From Nyssa sinensis (lineage: Eukaryota; Streptophyta; Magnoliopsida; Cornales; Nyssaceae): DNA of 64,000 nucleotides. The notes beneath the pieces are model-generated. The model had not been told where the DNA came from. It was given only the letters and a program-made list of their open reading frames with translations, and made no database searches. Below, piece after piece: positions 11,975-23,317 of the stretch. The stretch is from contig CM018051.1 in the NCBI GenBank assembly GCA_008638375.1, positions 14,415,969 through 14,479,968 of the forward strand. The letters are read 5' to 3'. Each line of letters opens with the position of its first letter. Position 1 is the stretch's first letter. A program made the position numbers and the translations under genes.

Positions 11975-14318
11975 CTAACATAAGCCTATGATACAGTGGA
12001 TTGGTACGTCTTTCCTCGATAATGTGTCGGAAGCTGTTGGTGTGCCTGTGCAGTTCAGAAGATGGATTCTCACCTGTGTTTCTACTCCAGTGTTCTCTAT
12101 AATTGCTTAATGGATCCATGGAAGGTTTCTTTCCTAGTACTAGAGGACATAGACTAGGTGACCCAATGTCAACTTACCTATGTATCCTCATAATGGAGGC
12201 TTTCAGCTGCTTTCTCAAGCAACATACTAGCTCTGGAATTTTACTTTTCACCCTAAATGTAGGGATATTCATCTTACCCCCCTTGGCTTTTCAGATAACT
12301 TATTTGTAGTTGTTGGTTCTGATTTTGCTTCTATGCAAATCATTAAAAGGGCTTTGAAATGATTTGGAAAGCAGAGTTGGTCTTAAACCTAATGCTAACA
12401 AGTGTGCTATCTTTTTTGTTGGAGTTCCCATTCAGCTCAAGTCCCAAGTGTGTGGTATTTTGGGATTCAGTGAAGGCAATCTCCCGGTCAAATTTTTAGG
12501 GGTTCCCTTATTAATTACTACAAGACTGAAAAAGGCGGATTGCCAAATGTTGATGGACATGGCAAGGGATTCAGTTTGTAATTATGACCAAAATATTGTA
12601 ATTTTTTTCATTATCTGTCCTTTTTATGATGTATTATTCTTTTATGGGTTGTAAGCTGACAACTCTTCTCACTTTATTTCTTTTATATTTCTTAGAGGCA
12701 TTTCTTTCGACCTCTACATTTATTAATGATAGTTATCGTTTACACGAGTTTATTTGTTGAGTGCAAAGAGTGAGGTCTTTACATATTCTAAGAATTTTTC
12801 ATAACATAGGTTTCTATCCAATTTGATGTCTAACTAAGAGTTCTTCGATATGATAATGGTGATGAATATATTGATGGACCATTTAATTTGTATTTGACTA
12901 CGTATGGTATTACTCATCAAACCACTTGTGTTGACACTCCACAGCAAAATAGAGTGACCGAGTATAAAAATCATCATTTACATGAAGTTGCTAGGACACT
13001 TTTATTTACTAAAAGAATTCACTCTTGGACTAATAGAGCTCTATCGTATGCAGGGAGGCTTCACAGTCTTGTCCAAAATCCATAATTACTGGACTAACTA
13101 GTTTATTCTTACTAAAAGAGTGATCTGGGATATTGAGCAAAAGTTCAAGGATTTCTTGTGCTCTAGCTAGTAGCGATGTGAAGCTGAATGGAGCCAAAGT
13201 TTCTTGGGATGCTATATGCAATCTGAGGGATGAAGTGGGTCTTGGAATCAGGAAGATTAATGAGTGGAACCCGACTACTGTATTAAGGCACTTGGGGGCA
13301 ATATGTTTGAAAGGTGACTCCTTAGGTTAGGTGGATACACAGTTATCGTATTCGCGATAATAGTTTTAGAAGTACCCCAATCCCCCAAGATTGTTCTTGG
13401 TCCCTGGCGAAAAATTCTGCAATTGAGCAACATAGCACAGTCTCTTATCTACTACAAGATAGTTGATGGCAACTCCACTTTTCTCTGGCAGGACCCTTGG
13501 CACCCAAGTGGCATCTGGATGCAGCAGGTGGATAGAAGGGTTTCTACTATTAATGCTAAGGTTTCATAGATTATTTATGAGGGTAGATGGTCGTGGCCAC
13601 GTTAATTACAACTTTTCAGAGAAGTTGTTAACTTCTTTTCTAATCCTAGGCATCCAACCCCCATTGTTGCTTATTTTATTGCTTGTGCTTGGGATGCCAT
13701 TAAGGAACCTCTTCCAGTGGTTCCTTGGTATAATCTTATATGGTTTAAGGGACATTCTCCCAGCATGCTTTTATCTTGTTGTTGCTTTGAAGGGATAGAC
13801 TTTACACAATGGATATACTCTTGAGTTGGGGTAATGTTGACCATAATGTCTGCGTGCTTTGCAATACTGCCCCAGTGACCATCGGACATCTGTTTTTTCA
13901 ATGTTCTTTCTCTACCCAGATTTGGGAAGCTGTCAATGCATGATTCACAATCCTCCCACTAGCTGGATTCAAGTTTAACATTGGTTCATCTCCATTTGTA
14001 ATGGTAACTCTTTCTTTGCCACAACCCTCAAGTGGTGTTTAGCTGCTTCAATTTACTAGATATTGATCGAAAGAAATACCATAATATTTAGAATTAAGGA
14101 GGTCGTTTTGGCAGTCCGGACCAAAATGTGTTTTCATCCTAAGGTTAAGACTTGCTATCTTAATAGGATTCTTTATAATTGTTAGAGTGCCCCTTAGAGC
14201 ATGGCAGTAAGCTTTGTTGATTGATGTAGTTGCGTGTTTGTTTTGTTACTCTGTTTGAGCTTTTTTCTTGTTTGCTTCCTTTGGTATAAAATCTCATTTA
14301 GCCAAAAAAAAAAAAAAA
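11975..14318 (+). mobile_element. 5'-truncated non-LTR retrotransposon (LINE), decayed
   Basis: Plant L1-type reverse transcriptase remnants appear in order on the plus strand: a KAYDTVDW motif near 11992, a frame reading RGHRLGDPMSTYL (about 12145-12185; the RG.RQGDPLSPYLF box of LINEs), GLKPNANKCAIFF near 12375-12415, and VKFLGVPL near 12490. After an inserted foreign segment the element continues at about 13014 with SWTNRALSYAGRL (post-RT region). Near 13840-13920 it reaches the C-terminal zinc-binding RT-associated domain (VCVLCNTAPVTIGHLFFQC). A poly(A) tail ends the element at 14304-14318. Many stops and frameshifts make it inactive. The 5' part (endonuclease) is missing, as is typical for LINE truncation. 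Confidence 0.85.
12600..13013 (+). mobile_element. copia integrase fragment nested in the LINE
   Basis: The interval between the two LINE halves holds a Ty1/copia integrase core fragment. Translation of 12840-13005 gives YGITHQTTCVDTPQQN near 12905-12950, then an EVARTLLFTK segment, the standard copia integrase motif order. The left border is only approximate. No LTR, primer-binding site or target duplication is visible, so it is a solitary piece. It is unrelated in position and strand to the full copia element at 14.3-19.4 kb. Confidence 0.7.
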
Positions 14319-14322
14319 CACT

Positions 14323-14849
14323 TGTTGGACCCAAAAACAATCACAACAATAGTTCGGTTGAAATCACGTCTTTTCCTTGATCTTTTTCTTCTTCTGCAAC
14401 TACTGGCTTTCTTTCTTGTCCATCGGTTTTGGTAGAAAAGATAATACGAAAGGGCCGTTTCTCCGATGATGGAGCAGAGACCAATTCTTCACGGAAAGGG
14501 AACTCAGAGTAATAAAAGAGAATAAGAAAGAAATTAAAAAAACTTATTTGTTGTTGGAATGATTTGTAACAAGCTTAATGAGAAGTGGAATGACAATAGC
14601 AAACGTTGGAAATATTATTGATGAACAATCTCGCGACCTGAGTTGAGAGCACACATATATCCTTATATATATAATGTCTAATCCTAATACAATTAGGACT
14701 TCTAATCCTATTTAAATTAATAATACAACTCCGATTAGAATAAAGACTCCTAGTCTTATTAGGATAAAACAAATCAAATCCTACCACTACCAGAACTCAA
14801 TTTTAAAAGTCTTACTAAAATTATAGTAACTTGGTTTAATTAGCTCACA
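14323..14849 (-). repeat. copia 3' LTR
   Basis: On the minus strand it starts TGTGAGC and ends with GGGTCCAACA (TG...CA). It matches 18841-19395 nearly throughout. It is 527 bp, shorter than its partner mainly because of a shorter AT repeat near 14665. Confidence 0.93.
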
Positions 14850-14863
14850 TTACCTCCTTTAAA
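14850..14863 (-). other. copia polypurine tract
   Basis: On the minus strand the bases immediately before the 3' LTR read TTAAAGGAGGTAA, a purine-rich tract in the place expected for plus-strand priming. Confidence 0.75.
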
Positions 14864-15636
14864 CCAAGGTATTCAAGCTTCACCATGCCAAGTAACCTCT
14901 TTAACTTCAAAAAAGAATTTGTTTTGAGCGGCTTTGTAAAAATATCTGCTACTTGTTCTTCAGAAGGACAAAATTCAAGCTGGATTTCCTTGTCATTCAC
15001 CAAGTCACGAATGAAGTGAAATTTGATATCAATGTGCTTGCTTCTCCCATGAAAAATTGGATTCTTCGTCAATATAATGGCTGACTTGTTATTATAAAAT
15101 ATTGTTGTAGGATCATCCTGTTTGTGTTGTAGAACACCATGCATCCGCCGTAACCAAACTACTTGAGTAGCAGTATTCCCTGCTGCAATATACTCTACCT
15201 CTGCTGTTGAAAGAGCAACAACCTGCTGCTTTTTAAAAGACCAAAAAAATACACCAAAATCAAGATGCAAGACATATCTTGAAGTACTCTTTCACATCTC
15301 AGTATCTCCTACCCAATCACTATCTATATATGCAACAAGTTCCAAACTGTTAGATGATGAATAAAAATTACCATCACTTTGCGTACCTCAAATGTATCCC
15401 AAAATCTGTTTAGCAGCTTGCAAGTGAGATTGATGTGGAGTCTCTATAAATCTGCTAATCAACCCAACACCAAACACAATATCTAGCCTAGTAGAAGTCA
15501 AATATCTCAAGCTTCCTGCCAACATTTTAAAGTAGGTTGGATTCACAAGATCACCTGTACCATCTCTCACCAACTTCAACCTCTCCTCAATTGGAGTCAA
15601 AATCGAATTAGACTTGTCCATCCTGAACCTTTTCAA
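14864..15636 (-). pseudogene. copia RNase H region and C-terminal RT, broken
   Basis: The RNase H domain is readable in 15270-14864: an LSTAEVEYIAAG motif (S-T-A-E-A-E-Y type), then VVWLRRMHGVL, SAIILTKNPIFHGRSKHIDI, and VADIFTKPL near the C-terminus. Upstream, 15636-15388 holds the connecting segment (GSLRYLTSTRLDIVFGVGLISR) after the RT. A stop and a frame change separate the two. The reading frame ends in the polypurine tract region. Confidence 0.88.
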
Positions 15637-16537
15637 AATATCATTGGCATACTTTTTCTGTGAAATAAAAATTCCACCATCTGTCTGAACAACTTCAAAC
15701 CAAGAAAATAAGACATTAGTCCCATATCTGTCATCTCAAAGTGAGCTTTCATAGCCTTCCTGAATTCTAAAATCAACTTTGAATTATTGCTAGTAAAAAT
15801 TAAATCGTCAACATATAACAACTCAATAAGAATATTACCATGTGAATTAGACTTGACATATAAAGTATGCTCATAAGGACATCTCTCAAAATCATGCTCA
15901 ACAAAATAAGAGTCAATGCGTGTATACCACGCTCTTGGCACTTGCTTGAATCTTTACAAGGCCTTATTCAATCTAAGGACTTTGTTTTCATGCCCTTTTA
16001 TCACATAACTTGATGGTTGCTCAACATAAACCTTTTCTTTAAGTACACCATTTGAGAAAGCAGATTTAACATCCATTTGAAAAAATTTTCAATTATTTTG
16101 AGGAGCAAGAGAAACATACGAACTGTATCAAGTCTAGCAACAGGAGCAAACACCTCAAAATAATCAATACTTGGCTTTTGTTTGTAACCCTTAGCCACCA
16201 ATCTTGCTTTAAAGCTATCTACCTCACCATTAGGCCTGTACTTTGTCTTGTACACCCACTTCACACCAATTGGTTTCTTACCACTAAGAAGAATAGTAAG
16301 TTGCCATGTGTTGTTCTTTTCAATTGCATGAATCTCATCATTCATGGCTTTAATCCAATGATCATTACAAGAGGTTTCTTCAAAAGTCACTGGATCACAA
16401 TCTGTAAATAAAGCAAAATTCACTAAATCTTCATTAGTTTGCTCGTTATTACTACCAACAACATAATCTTGTAAGCGAGCAGGCAAGTAGAGCTGGCGTT
16501 GAGGACGCCTAGAGGACTCTACATGAGGTGATGACAC
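15637..16537 (-). pseudogene. copia reverse transcriptase, broken
   Basis: The start shows the copia RT entry motif [19 protein letters not shown] followed by [20 protein letters not shown] and [12 protein letters not shown]. The catalytic box reads LLYVDDLIF, with the YVDD codons at 15804-15815. A frame change lies between about 15940 and 16000. The catalytic aspartates are still encoded but the frame is not continuous, so no active enzyme can be made. Confidence 0.9.
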
Positions 16538-16585
16538 ATCTAAAAATGAAAGATCACTAATCTGAGGTTCACTCTGTGTTTCAAT

Positions 16586-17790
16586 CTACGAATCTGCATT
16601 ATTAAAAGTTAAAGCTAGCTGGATTTGATCATTTTGAGACCAATCCCAAATTCCTTGCTCATCAAAAGTCACATCACGACTAATAATCACCTTCTCTGTT
16701 ATTGGATTATACAACTTGTAAGTCTTTGACAATTGACTATAGCCAATAAAAATACACTTTTCACCTCTATCATCAAATTTCTTTCTGAGATGATCTGGCA
16801 CATGAGCATATGCAATGCATCCAAACACCTTTAGGTGTTTAATGACAGGCTTCTGTCCACTCCAAGCTTCCTACTGGGTTTTGTTAAAAACACTTTTAGT
16901 AGGACACATATTCAAAACATAAATAGCACAAGCAACCGCTTCAGCCCAAAATCCTTTACGCAAATTTTTAAATTTCAACATGCATCTAACCATATCCATA
17001 ACAGTTCTATTCTTCCTTTCCACCACTCCGTTTTGCTGTAGAGTGTTTCTAGCAGTCAACTGATACCTAATAACATGTTTCTCCAAAAAAATATCACAAA
17101 CAAGATATTATGTACCTCTATCAACTGTCAAAGTTTTAATTTGAAATCCACTTATCTTTTCAACATAAGCCTTGAATTTTTTAAAAGTATCACAAGTATC
17201 AAATTTATGTTACAAAAATAAAGTCATGCTTTTCAGCTAAAATCATCGATGAATGTAATAAAGTATCTACTGCCACCATTAGAAGGTACCTTCACTGAGC
17301 ACAAATCTGAGTGCATCAACTCCAAAAGCCTCTTGGCTCTCCATGAATTTTTTGTAGGAAAAAAACATCTCTATGTTTCTTTCCAATAACACAAGTTTCA
17401 CAAACTCTATTTGGGATATCAATAGCAGGCAAACCAGAAACCCAATGTTTTCTAGCAAGGAAATTAAGACTGCCAAAATTCACATGCCCAAAACGCATAT
17501 GTCATAACCAACTATCATCATCAATCATAGAACTAAAAGCAAGGTAAATTCTTATATTTAATACTCAATGAAAATAAACGATTTGGAGTCATGTTTACCT
17601 TTGTTATTAGCCTTATACGATCATCATTGATTGTGCAAACTCCATGCTGGATTCGCATATCATAACCTTTTTCTGAAATTTTCTCCATACTCAACAAATT
17701 TTGTTGCAAACCTGGTATACAAAACACATCTGAAATATACTTGTGAGACTCATTCTTTAATCTGATTGCTATTCTGCCTTTACCCATCAC
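16586..17790 (-). pseudogene. copia protease linker, GAG-pre-integrase and integrase, broken
   Basis: From right to left: the region after the protease with CIPGLQQNLLSMEKISEKGY (17790-17533), the GAG-pre-integrase zinc-binding segment with FGHVNFG and a CETCVIGKKHR motif (17498-17316), and the integrase core end with QLTARNTLQQNGVVERKNRT (17086-16871), which continues into the C-terminal FGCIAYAHVPDHLRKKFDDR segment (16828-16586). Several stops and frame changes interrupt it. Confidence 0.88.
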
Positions 17791-17799
17791 AGGTATCTT

Positions 17800-18825
17800 T
17801 AAATTATTTCAAATTTTACCTCTGATCGTACAAACTCATCCAAATCAAAAAACATGTCTTTCGTACCACACATGTGATTACTATAGCCAGTATCTAAATA
17901 CCACTTAGCATCATCATCATTGTCCACAACATTACAAGACAACAACACAGTCTCTACTTCATTATTACCACTAGGATTATTTTCAGTAACATTAGCTTGA
18001 AAACAATCACAACAATAGTTCAGTTGAAATCATGCCTTTTCCTCCACCAGATCTGTTTTGCCCATTATTGCCTCTGCCTCCTCTATTGTTGTGACTCTGC
18101 CCTCTATTCTGGTAGCTATGAAAACGTTGATTAAATCCTGCATTATTCTGAGATTCACCTTTTTCATTCTTTAAATTTAATTGAGCTTACAAAGCTTCTT
18201 CCACTGAATTTTTTTATCTTTATTCAAGCATTGTTCATGAACGATCAACGAACCCTATAATTCATCCACTGTCATGGACTCCAAGTTAGCAGACTCTTAA
18301 TAGTAGTCACTTTATATTCAAACCGCAATGTCAAGCTTCGAAGAACTTTTTCAACTATTTGACGGTCTGCTATTTGTTCACCATTCATCCTCATCTCATT
18401 AACAAGTGCTGCAGGTCAGTGAAAAATAATCAAAAACAAGTTTCTGAATTTTTCCATCTGCAACAACTCAAAATCTCTATGCAGTTTTTGTAATCTAGCC
18501 TTTTTCTCCTTATCAACACCAATATTTATTTTTTTAAGAATATCCCATGCTTGTTTCGCAGACTTGAACATGGGCAATTTTACTAAGAACAGAAATATCT
18601 AAAACTTGATGAATACAATTTAACGTTTTGAAGTGTACTTGCCTCAGTTGCCTCATCTGCATCTGCATCTACTGCAAGCTCTTCCTTAATGAATTTCGTC
18701 GTCAAACCACTTAAACCAAAAAATGTCATCATCGCACTCTCCCAAATATGAAAAGGAGATTTCCCATCAAATTTGTAAACCGTACAAATAAGTGAAGGAC
18801 ATTTTCACGAACCAAAAAAAACACA
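17800..18825 (-). pseudogene. copia gag and protease, broken
   Basis: The gag part (about 18800-18050) reads through an FDGKSPFHIWESAM-like start, a long helical section and an Arg-Gly-rich linker (RGQSHNNRGGRGNNGQNR). The protease active site WYLDTG is encoded around 17886-17905. The CCHC zinc knuckle expected between linker and protease is not found; in its place lies sequence nearly identical to the LTR end (see findings). Multiple stops are present. Confidence 0.8.
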
Positions 18826-18826
18826 G

Positions 18827-18838
18827 GCTCTGATACCA
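18827..18838 (-). other. copia primer-binding site (initiator Met-tRNA type)
   Basis: On the minus strand the 12 bases TGGTATCAGAGC lie two bases after the 5' LTR. This is the standard plant copia primer-binding site complementary to the 3' end of initiator methionine tRNA. Confidence 0.92.
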
Positions 18839-18840
18839 GT

Positions 18841-19186
18841 TGTTGGACCCAAAAACAATCACAACAATAGTTCGGTTGAAATCACACCTTTTCCTTGATC
18901 TTTTTCTTCTTATGCAACTATTGGCTTTCTTTCTTGTCCATCGGTTTTGGTAGAAAAGATAATACGAAAGGGTCGTTTCTCCAATGATGGAGCAGAGACC
19001 AATTCTTCACGGAAAGGGAACTCAGAGTAATAAAAGAGAATAAGAAAGAAATTAAAAAAAAAAAACTTATTTGTTGTTGGAATGATATGTAACAAGCTTA
19101 ATGAGAAGTGGAATGACAATAGCAAACGCTGGAAATATTATTGATGAACAATCTCACGGCCTAAGCTCACAACACACATATATCCT

Positions 19187-19217
<31 letters not shown>

Positions 19218-19395
19218 AATGTCTAGTCCTAATACAATTAGGACTTCTAATCCTATTTAAATTAATAATACCACTTCCACTAAAATAAAGACTCTTAGTC
19301 CTATTAGGATAAAACAAATCAAATCCTACTATTACCAGGACTCAATTTTAAAAGTCTTACTAAAACTATAGTAACTTGGATTTAATTGGCTCACA
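18841..19395 (-). repeat. copia 5' LTR
   Basis: A 555-bp partner of the LTR at 14323-14849, with the same TG...CA ends. It contains an expanded AT repeat near 19188-19220. Confidence 0.93.
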
Positions 19396-19400
19396 ACACT

Positions 19401-19640
19401 GACATAAATTTCCTCAAAATAGTAAAGATAGATAAGGTTTTTCCATTGCCAGACTAGTAGTAGTTTTCCAAGAATTTCCCGAGAAAGTTTTCCTATGAGG
19501 CCATATATATTACTCCCACAGAAGTTGTATAGTTAGGGGATTAGATTGGATGAAGTACTAGCACATACTTGAAATTACAATGACATAAGTTTGAGATGCA
19601 ATAAAAACTGAAATAGGGAAAGAAGAAAATGTTCATTTGT

Positions 19641-19683
<43 letters not shown>

Positions 19684-20293
19684 GGTGGAATAAATTGAAA
19701 GATGTGAGAAAGAAAGACGAGAAAAACTTTAATAGAATACATTGTATTATACAATAGACCTTATTGTATAAGAGAGTCATATGAGCTGTAAAGACAAGTA
19801 TTAGAAAAGGAAATTAACACAGTAACAGTTAACCATAATCCTAATATCACAATAAGATAGAGCGAGCCCTAATACAACTTGCCCTAATAAACTTCTAACA
19901 ATAGATATGCTTTGGGAGAGTAGGCCAGAAAGTAAATAAATTTTGAAATGTCAAGCAACAATTGCACTGACTCTCAAAGGTTTGTTTAGGTAACATTATT
20001 ATTCTAATTTTATTTTCTGTTTTTACTTTTTTTTAAAAAAAGGAAAAAAAAAAGGTGTTGATTTCTTATTTTTACTTTTATTTTTCTTAAAACATTTATA
20101 AATTTGGGTTAAAAACTGAAAATGAAGATATGTTTATAAGGTTTTTAAAATTTTTGTTTTGGACAAAAAAAATGTTTCTTTTTTATTTTTAATAACTTCA
20201 TAAGTTTTAAAGCCAACTATATATATATATATATATATATATGCACTTTATAAAAAAAAAAAAAATCAAGTAAAAAGCTAGAGCACATCAAGA
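19401..20293. other. intergenic, no recognised gene
   Basis: AT-rich DNA with a (CT)18 microsatellite at 19644-19679 and an (AT)n run at 20219-20242. Nothing else could be identified. Confidence 0.6.
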
Positions 20294-20923
20294 TAGGGTA
20301 GCAATTCAGGTGGGCCAAGTTCAGATTGAATCATGTCCAAGTCCAATCCAAGCTTTTAAGCAATCAACACGAGTCCAGGCTTAAACCCGAATGACCCAAC
20401 TTGAGCCCGACCCGAATTAAAATTCTTTAATCTCGAGTTCAACTCGAGTCCAATCCGAACTTGATTATTAATTATAACTTTTAGATTTTATTCATAGGTT
20501 TTTTAATAAATTGATGACATTTTTCCTATTTTGATTATAGACTAAAAAAATCTAATAATTTCTCTCAATTTCTTCTTCTAAAAGGAAACCAAAAACTGTT
20601 AAAATAATTATTTCAACATAATTTAATTTTAAAAAAATGTTAAAGGTAAACGAGTTTTTGAAATTATAAAAATGTAAATAGTAATTTTTTGTGAGGAATT
20701 AATAATAGTGGTTAACTAAAGTATAAAAAAAATATAATATATAAAATATTGAATTCGGGTTCGGGCTCGGGCTCGGGCTTTCAAAATTTCAACTCAAGCT
20801 CAACTCAAATTTAGATCGGGCTTGAGTTTTTTTGCCCAAGCCTAAAAAAGTGTAAAAAAATAAAATTCAAATCCTAAAAAATTCAAACCGAACTCGAGTT
20901 GACTCACCCAAATTATACCTCTA
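20294..20923. mobile_element. hAT-like MITE with CGGGCT-rich ends
   Basis: The left end TAGGGTAGCAATTCAGGTGG and the right end (reverse complement TAGAGGTATAATTTGGGTGA) form imperfect terminal inverted repeats. Sub-terminal parts carry words such as CCCGACCC and GGGCTCGGGCTCGGG in opposite sense, typical of plant hAT-derived MITEs. Imperfect 8-bp flanks, CATCAAGA and CTTCAAGC, may be the target duplication. The interior is AT-rich and non-coding. Confidence 0.55.
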
Positions 20924-21512
20924 CTTCAAGCACATTGAAGTGCCTACTTTTGTGCGGGTCAACAACACGAAAATGCCAATTTTTATGGAAGAAAGGTTGC
21001 AATCTTTTGTTCCTATATGAATTAGAGTCTTAATGGCCGTTTAATGTTGCTTAACAGCCTTAATTTAATAAAAAATTGATTCTGACTTGATTAATTAACA
21101 AAGAATGAGTTTAGTGTGTTTGACCACATGTTTGTAACTAAAATTTAAAATAAACTTTACTTAATTAATGAGAACTAATTTTTTATAAAAGATAAATTAA
21201 ATCATTAATATTGTAAATATTCTTAATCGGAGTGGGCTGTTCGGCTGAATTAGTTATGGGCTAATGCGAATCATATTCAACAGTTGAACAATTGATAAGT
21301 GTTTCTCCCAGCCGTTTAGATAATTTCGTGCCATTATGGCATGGGTTGGCAATGGATGAACCAACTATTAATTTTTTCAATGTGACCTAACCTATTCAAC
21401 TTTTGAAACATCATATATATATATATATATACACATATATATATATATACTTGTTTAGTATTTTTTAAGCACTCATAAGAGAGATATTACCTGTGTGTGT
21501 GAGAGAGTGTGT

Positions 21513-21515
<3 letters not shown>

Positions 21516-21568
<53 letters not shown>

Positions 21569-21570
21569 AG
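21516..21570. repeat. GA microsatellite
   Basis: A long GA repeat with one GG interruption, preceded by GT and mixed GAGTGT units from about 21492. Confidence 0.93.
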
Positions 21571-21599
21571 GTGAGCTTGATTTGCAGACTTGGCAATTG

Positions 21600-22060
21600 C
21601 AAAATACAAACTATTAATGCATGTAAGCATCAATTGTCAGGTATCAAATGACCAAGTTTTTTACTAGTTTGAATTGGGTTATAGCTGGGCCTTCTTTCTT
21701 GATTTCAGGTTTGATTTTAGCCCCTTTTACATTTCCTTTTCATTTGTTTCGTTACTTTCTCTTGTCCGCCGTGTCTGGCCCTAGGCCCCCTTCTAGTCCG
21801 GGGGTTAGGATAGTTGACTCATTCGATGAGCCCCCGAATAGGGCCGGTGAGACCTCTGATCTATCTGGCCATAGAGAAATTTATTGGGCTAGGAGATTGG
21901 GCTTGGTTAAATATTTCACATGACTGAACCAGTTTATTATGCCTCGGGTTGGGCTGTAGGGGTTCCAGTCAAGAGAGTGGGCTAGGTCAATATGCTACTC
22001 TGCTGTTCACTTCCACCAAGTTTTTCTCGTGAAAGACAAGTAATTATCCAGTGTGACCGT
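21600..22060. other. less AT-rich block, unrecognised
   Basis: The composition differs from the neighbours (GC-richer, words such as GGGCC, CCCGG). A 91-codon frame at 21648-21923 on the plus strand starts with hydrophobic residues and continues with a Pro/Ser-rich part. I recognise no family and see no supporting gene structure. It may be old retrotransposon sequence. Confidence 0.3.
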
Positions 22061-23277
22061 TACATCATGTTATTGTATGATACCGATGGTCTCATATAGT
22101 ATCATTTTTTCTTAAAAACAAGAGAAAGTTTCTTTCATAAAAACACGAAAAAACTAAGACAAGTCATTCTGTGACAGCCACACCGGATAATTTCTCATTC
22201 TAAGTGAAATCTGATGATCTGAAATTGGAATGCAGCAAATTAAGAAGATTGACAGGGAAAGACTGGAAAGTGTAAAATCCAAGAGAAAAATTAATTTATA
22301 TTTTTTTAAATTATGGAATAACCAGTGAATTCGATTTGAAAGCAGAAGGGTAACCAAATAATCAAGGTCAGGACCATTTGAGGCCTAAAGGCCTTCTTTA
22401 TTCTTCAATATTAATATAAAATTAATTTTATATTTTTTTTTAATTTTTTTTTAGATGCATAAGAATAAATTTTATCCAAAGATATACAAGTAAATATATA
22501 AAATTATAATAGTATTTTGATATATAGATTCCAGTAATGGAAATTATAAAAACTATTCACATCTTTTTTATTTAAAAAAATAGCAATAGAAAATCACATC
22601 TTGTTTATGTAAACAAATAGTAATAAAAAAATGAAAAAAAAAAAATTGGAATAGGACTCTTCCAATAGAATTTACAAAATCTATATGGGGAGCAATACAA
22701 AAGAACTATTTATGTTTTATTAAAAATCAAATTAAATAGATAATATATGATTTTAAAATAACACAAAATGATGAACTTACATCTATGTTTAAGGTTTAAA
22801 AAAAATTAGAATTGATATTTGGGTTCTCTATTTTTCATTAATCTTTTTCTTGGTGTTGCAGTTTTTTTTTTATTAAAAAAAAAAAAGGTGGTGCTACCAA
22901 TGTGTTAATGATGCTTAAAACAGAGGGAGAAAGAAAGAATGGGTGGGTTGATGATGGAGAGTTCTTAATTATCAAAAACTACTTTAAAAAATTCAATATA
23001 AAAGTTCACAATTTTTTTTAATCAAATGTGATTAATCTGACTTGAGATTTATTTTTCCTTAGAGCTAAACGATTGTGGAGCCTTCTTTGTAAAAATTAGA
23101 CTTTCATGGACTTTAAATTTTCAGTTTGGGTTATATTATAAACATAAATCTAAGATATTACATTGTAGATATAGGGCTAAAATAATTGCTTTATCTCCTT
23201 ACTGTAGAGCCAAACCTGATCAAGGTGGACTGAGATTTTTTCTTAGGGGAGTCAAAAATAAGATAAAATAAATGTTA

Positions 23278-23317
<40 letters not shown>

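Larger units (their letters stand above)
14323..19395 (-). mobile_element. Ty1/copia LTR retrotransposon, complete but inactive
   Basis: Structure on the minus strand: 5' LTR (18841-19395), primer-binding site, gag, protease, integrase, reverse transcriptase, RNase H, polypurine tract, 3' LTR (14323-14849). The domain order integrase before reverse transcriptase defines Ty1/copia. A 5-bp target duplication ACACT flanks it (14318-14322 and 19396-19400). The two LTRs differ by about 5% in substitutions as counted by eye, plus AT-repeat and poly-A length changes, so the insertion is not recent. The coding region carries many frameshifts and stops. The left end abuts the poly(A) tail of the LINE, so this element arrived after the LINE. 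Confidence 0.95.
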
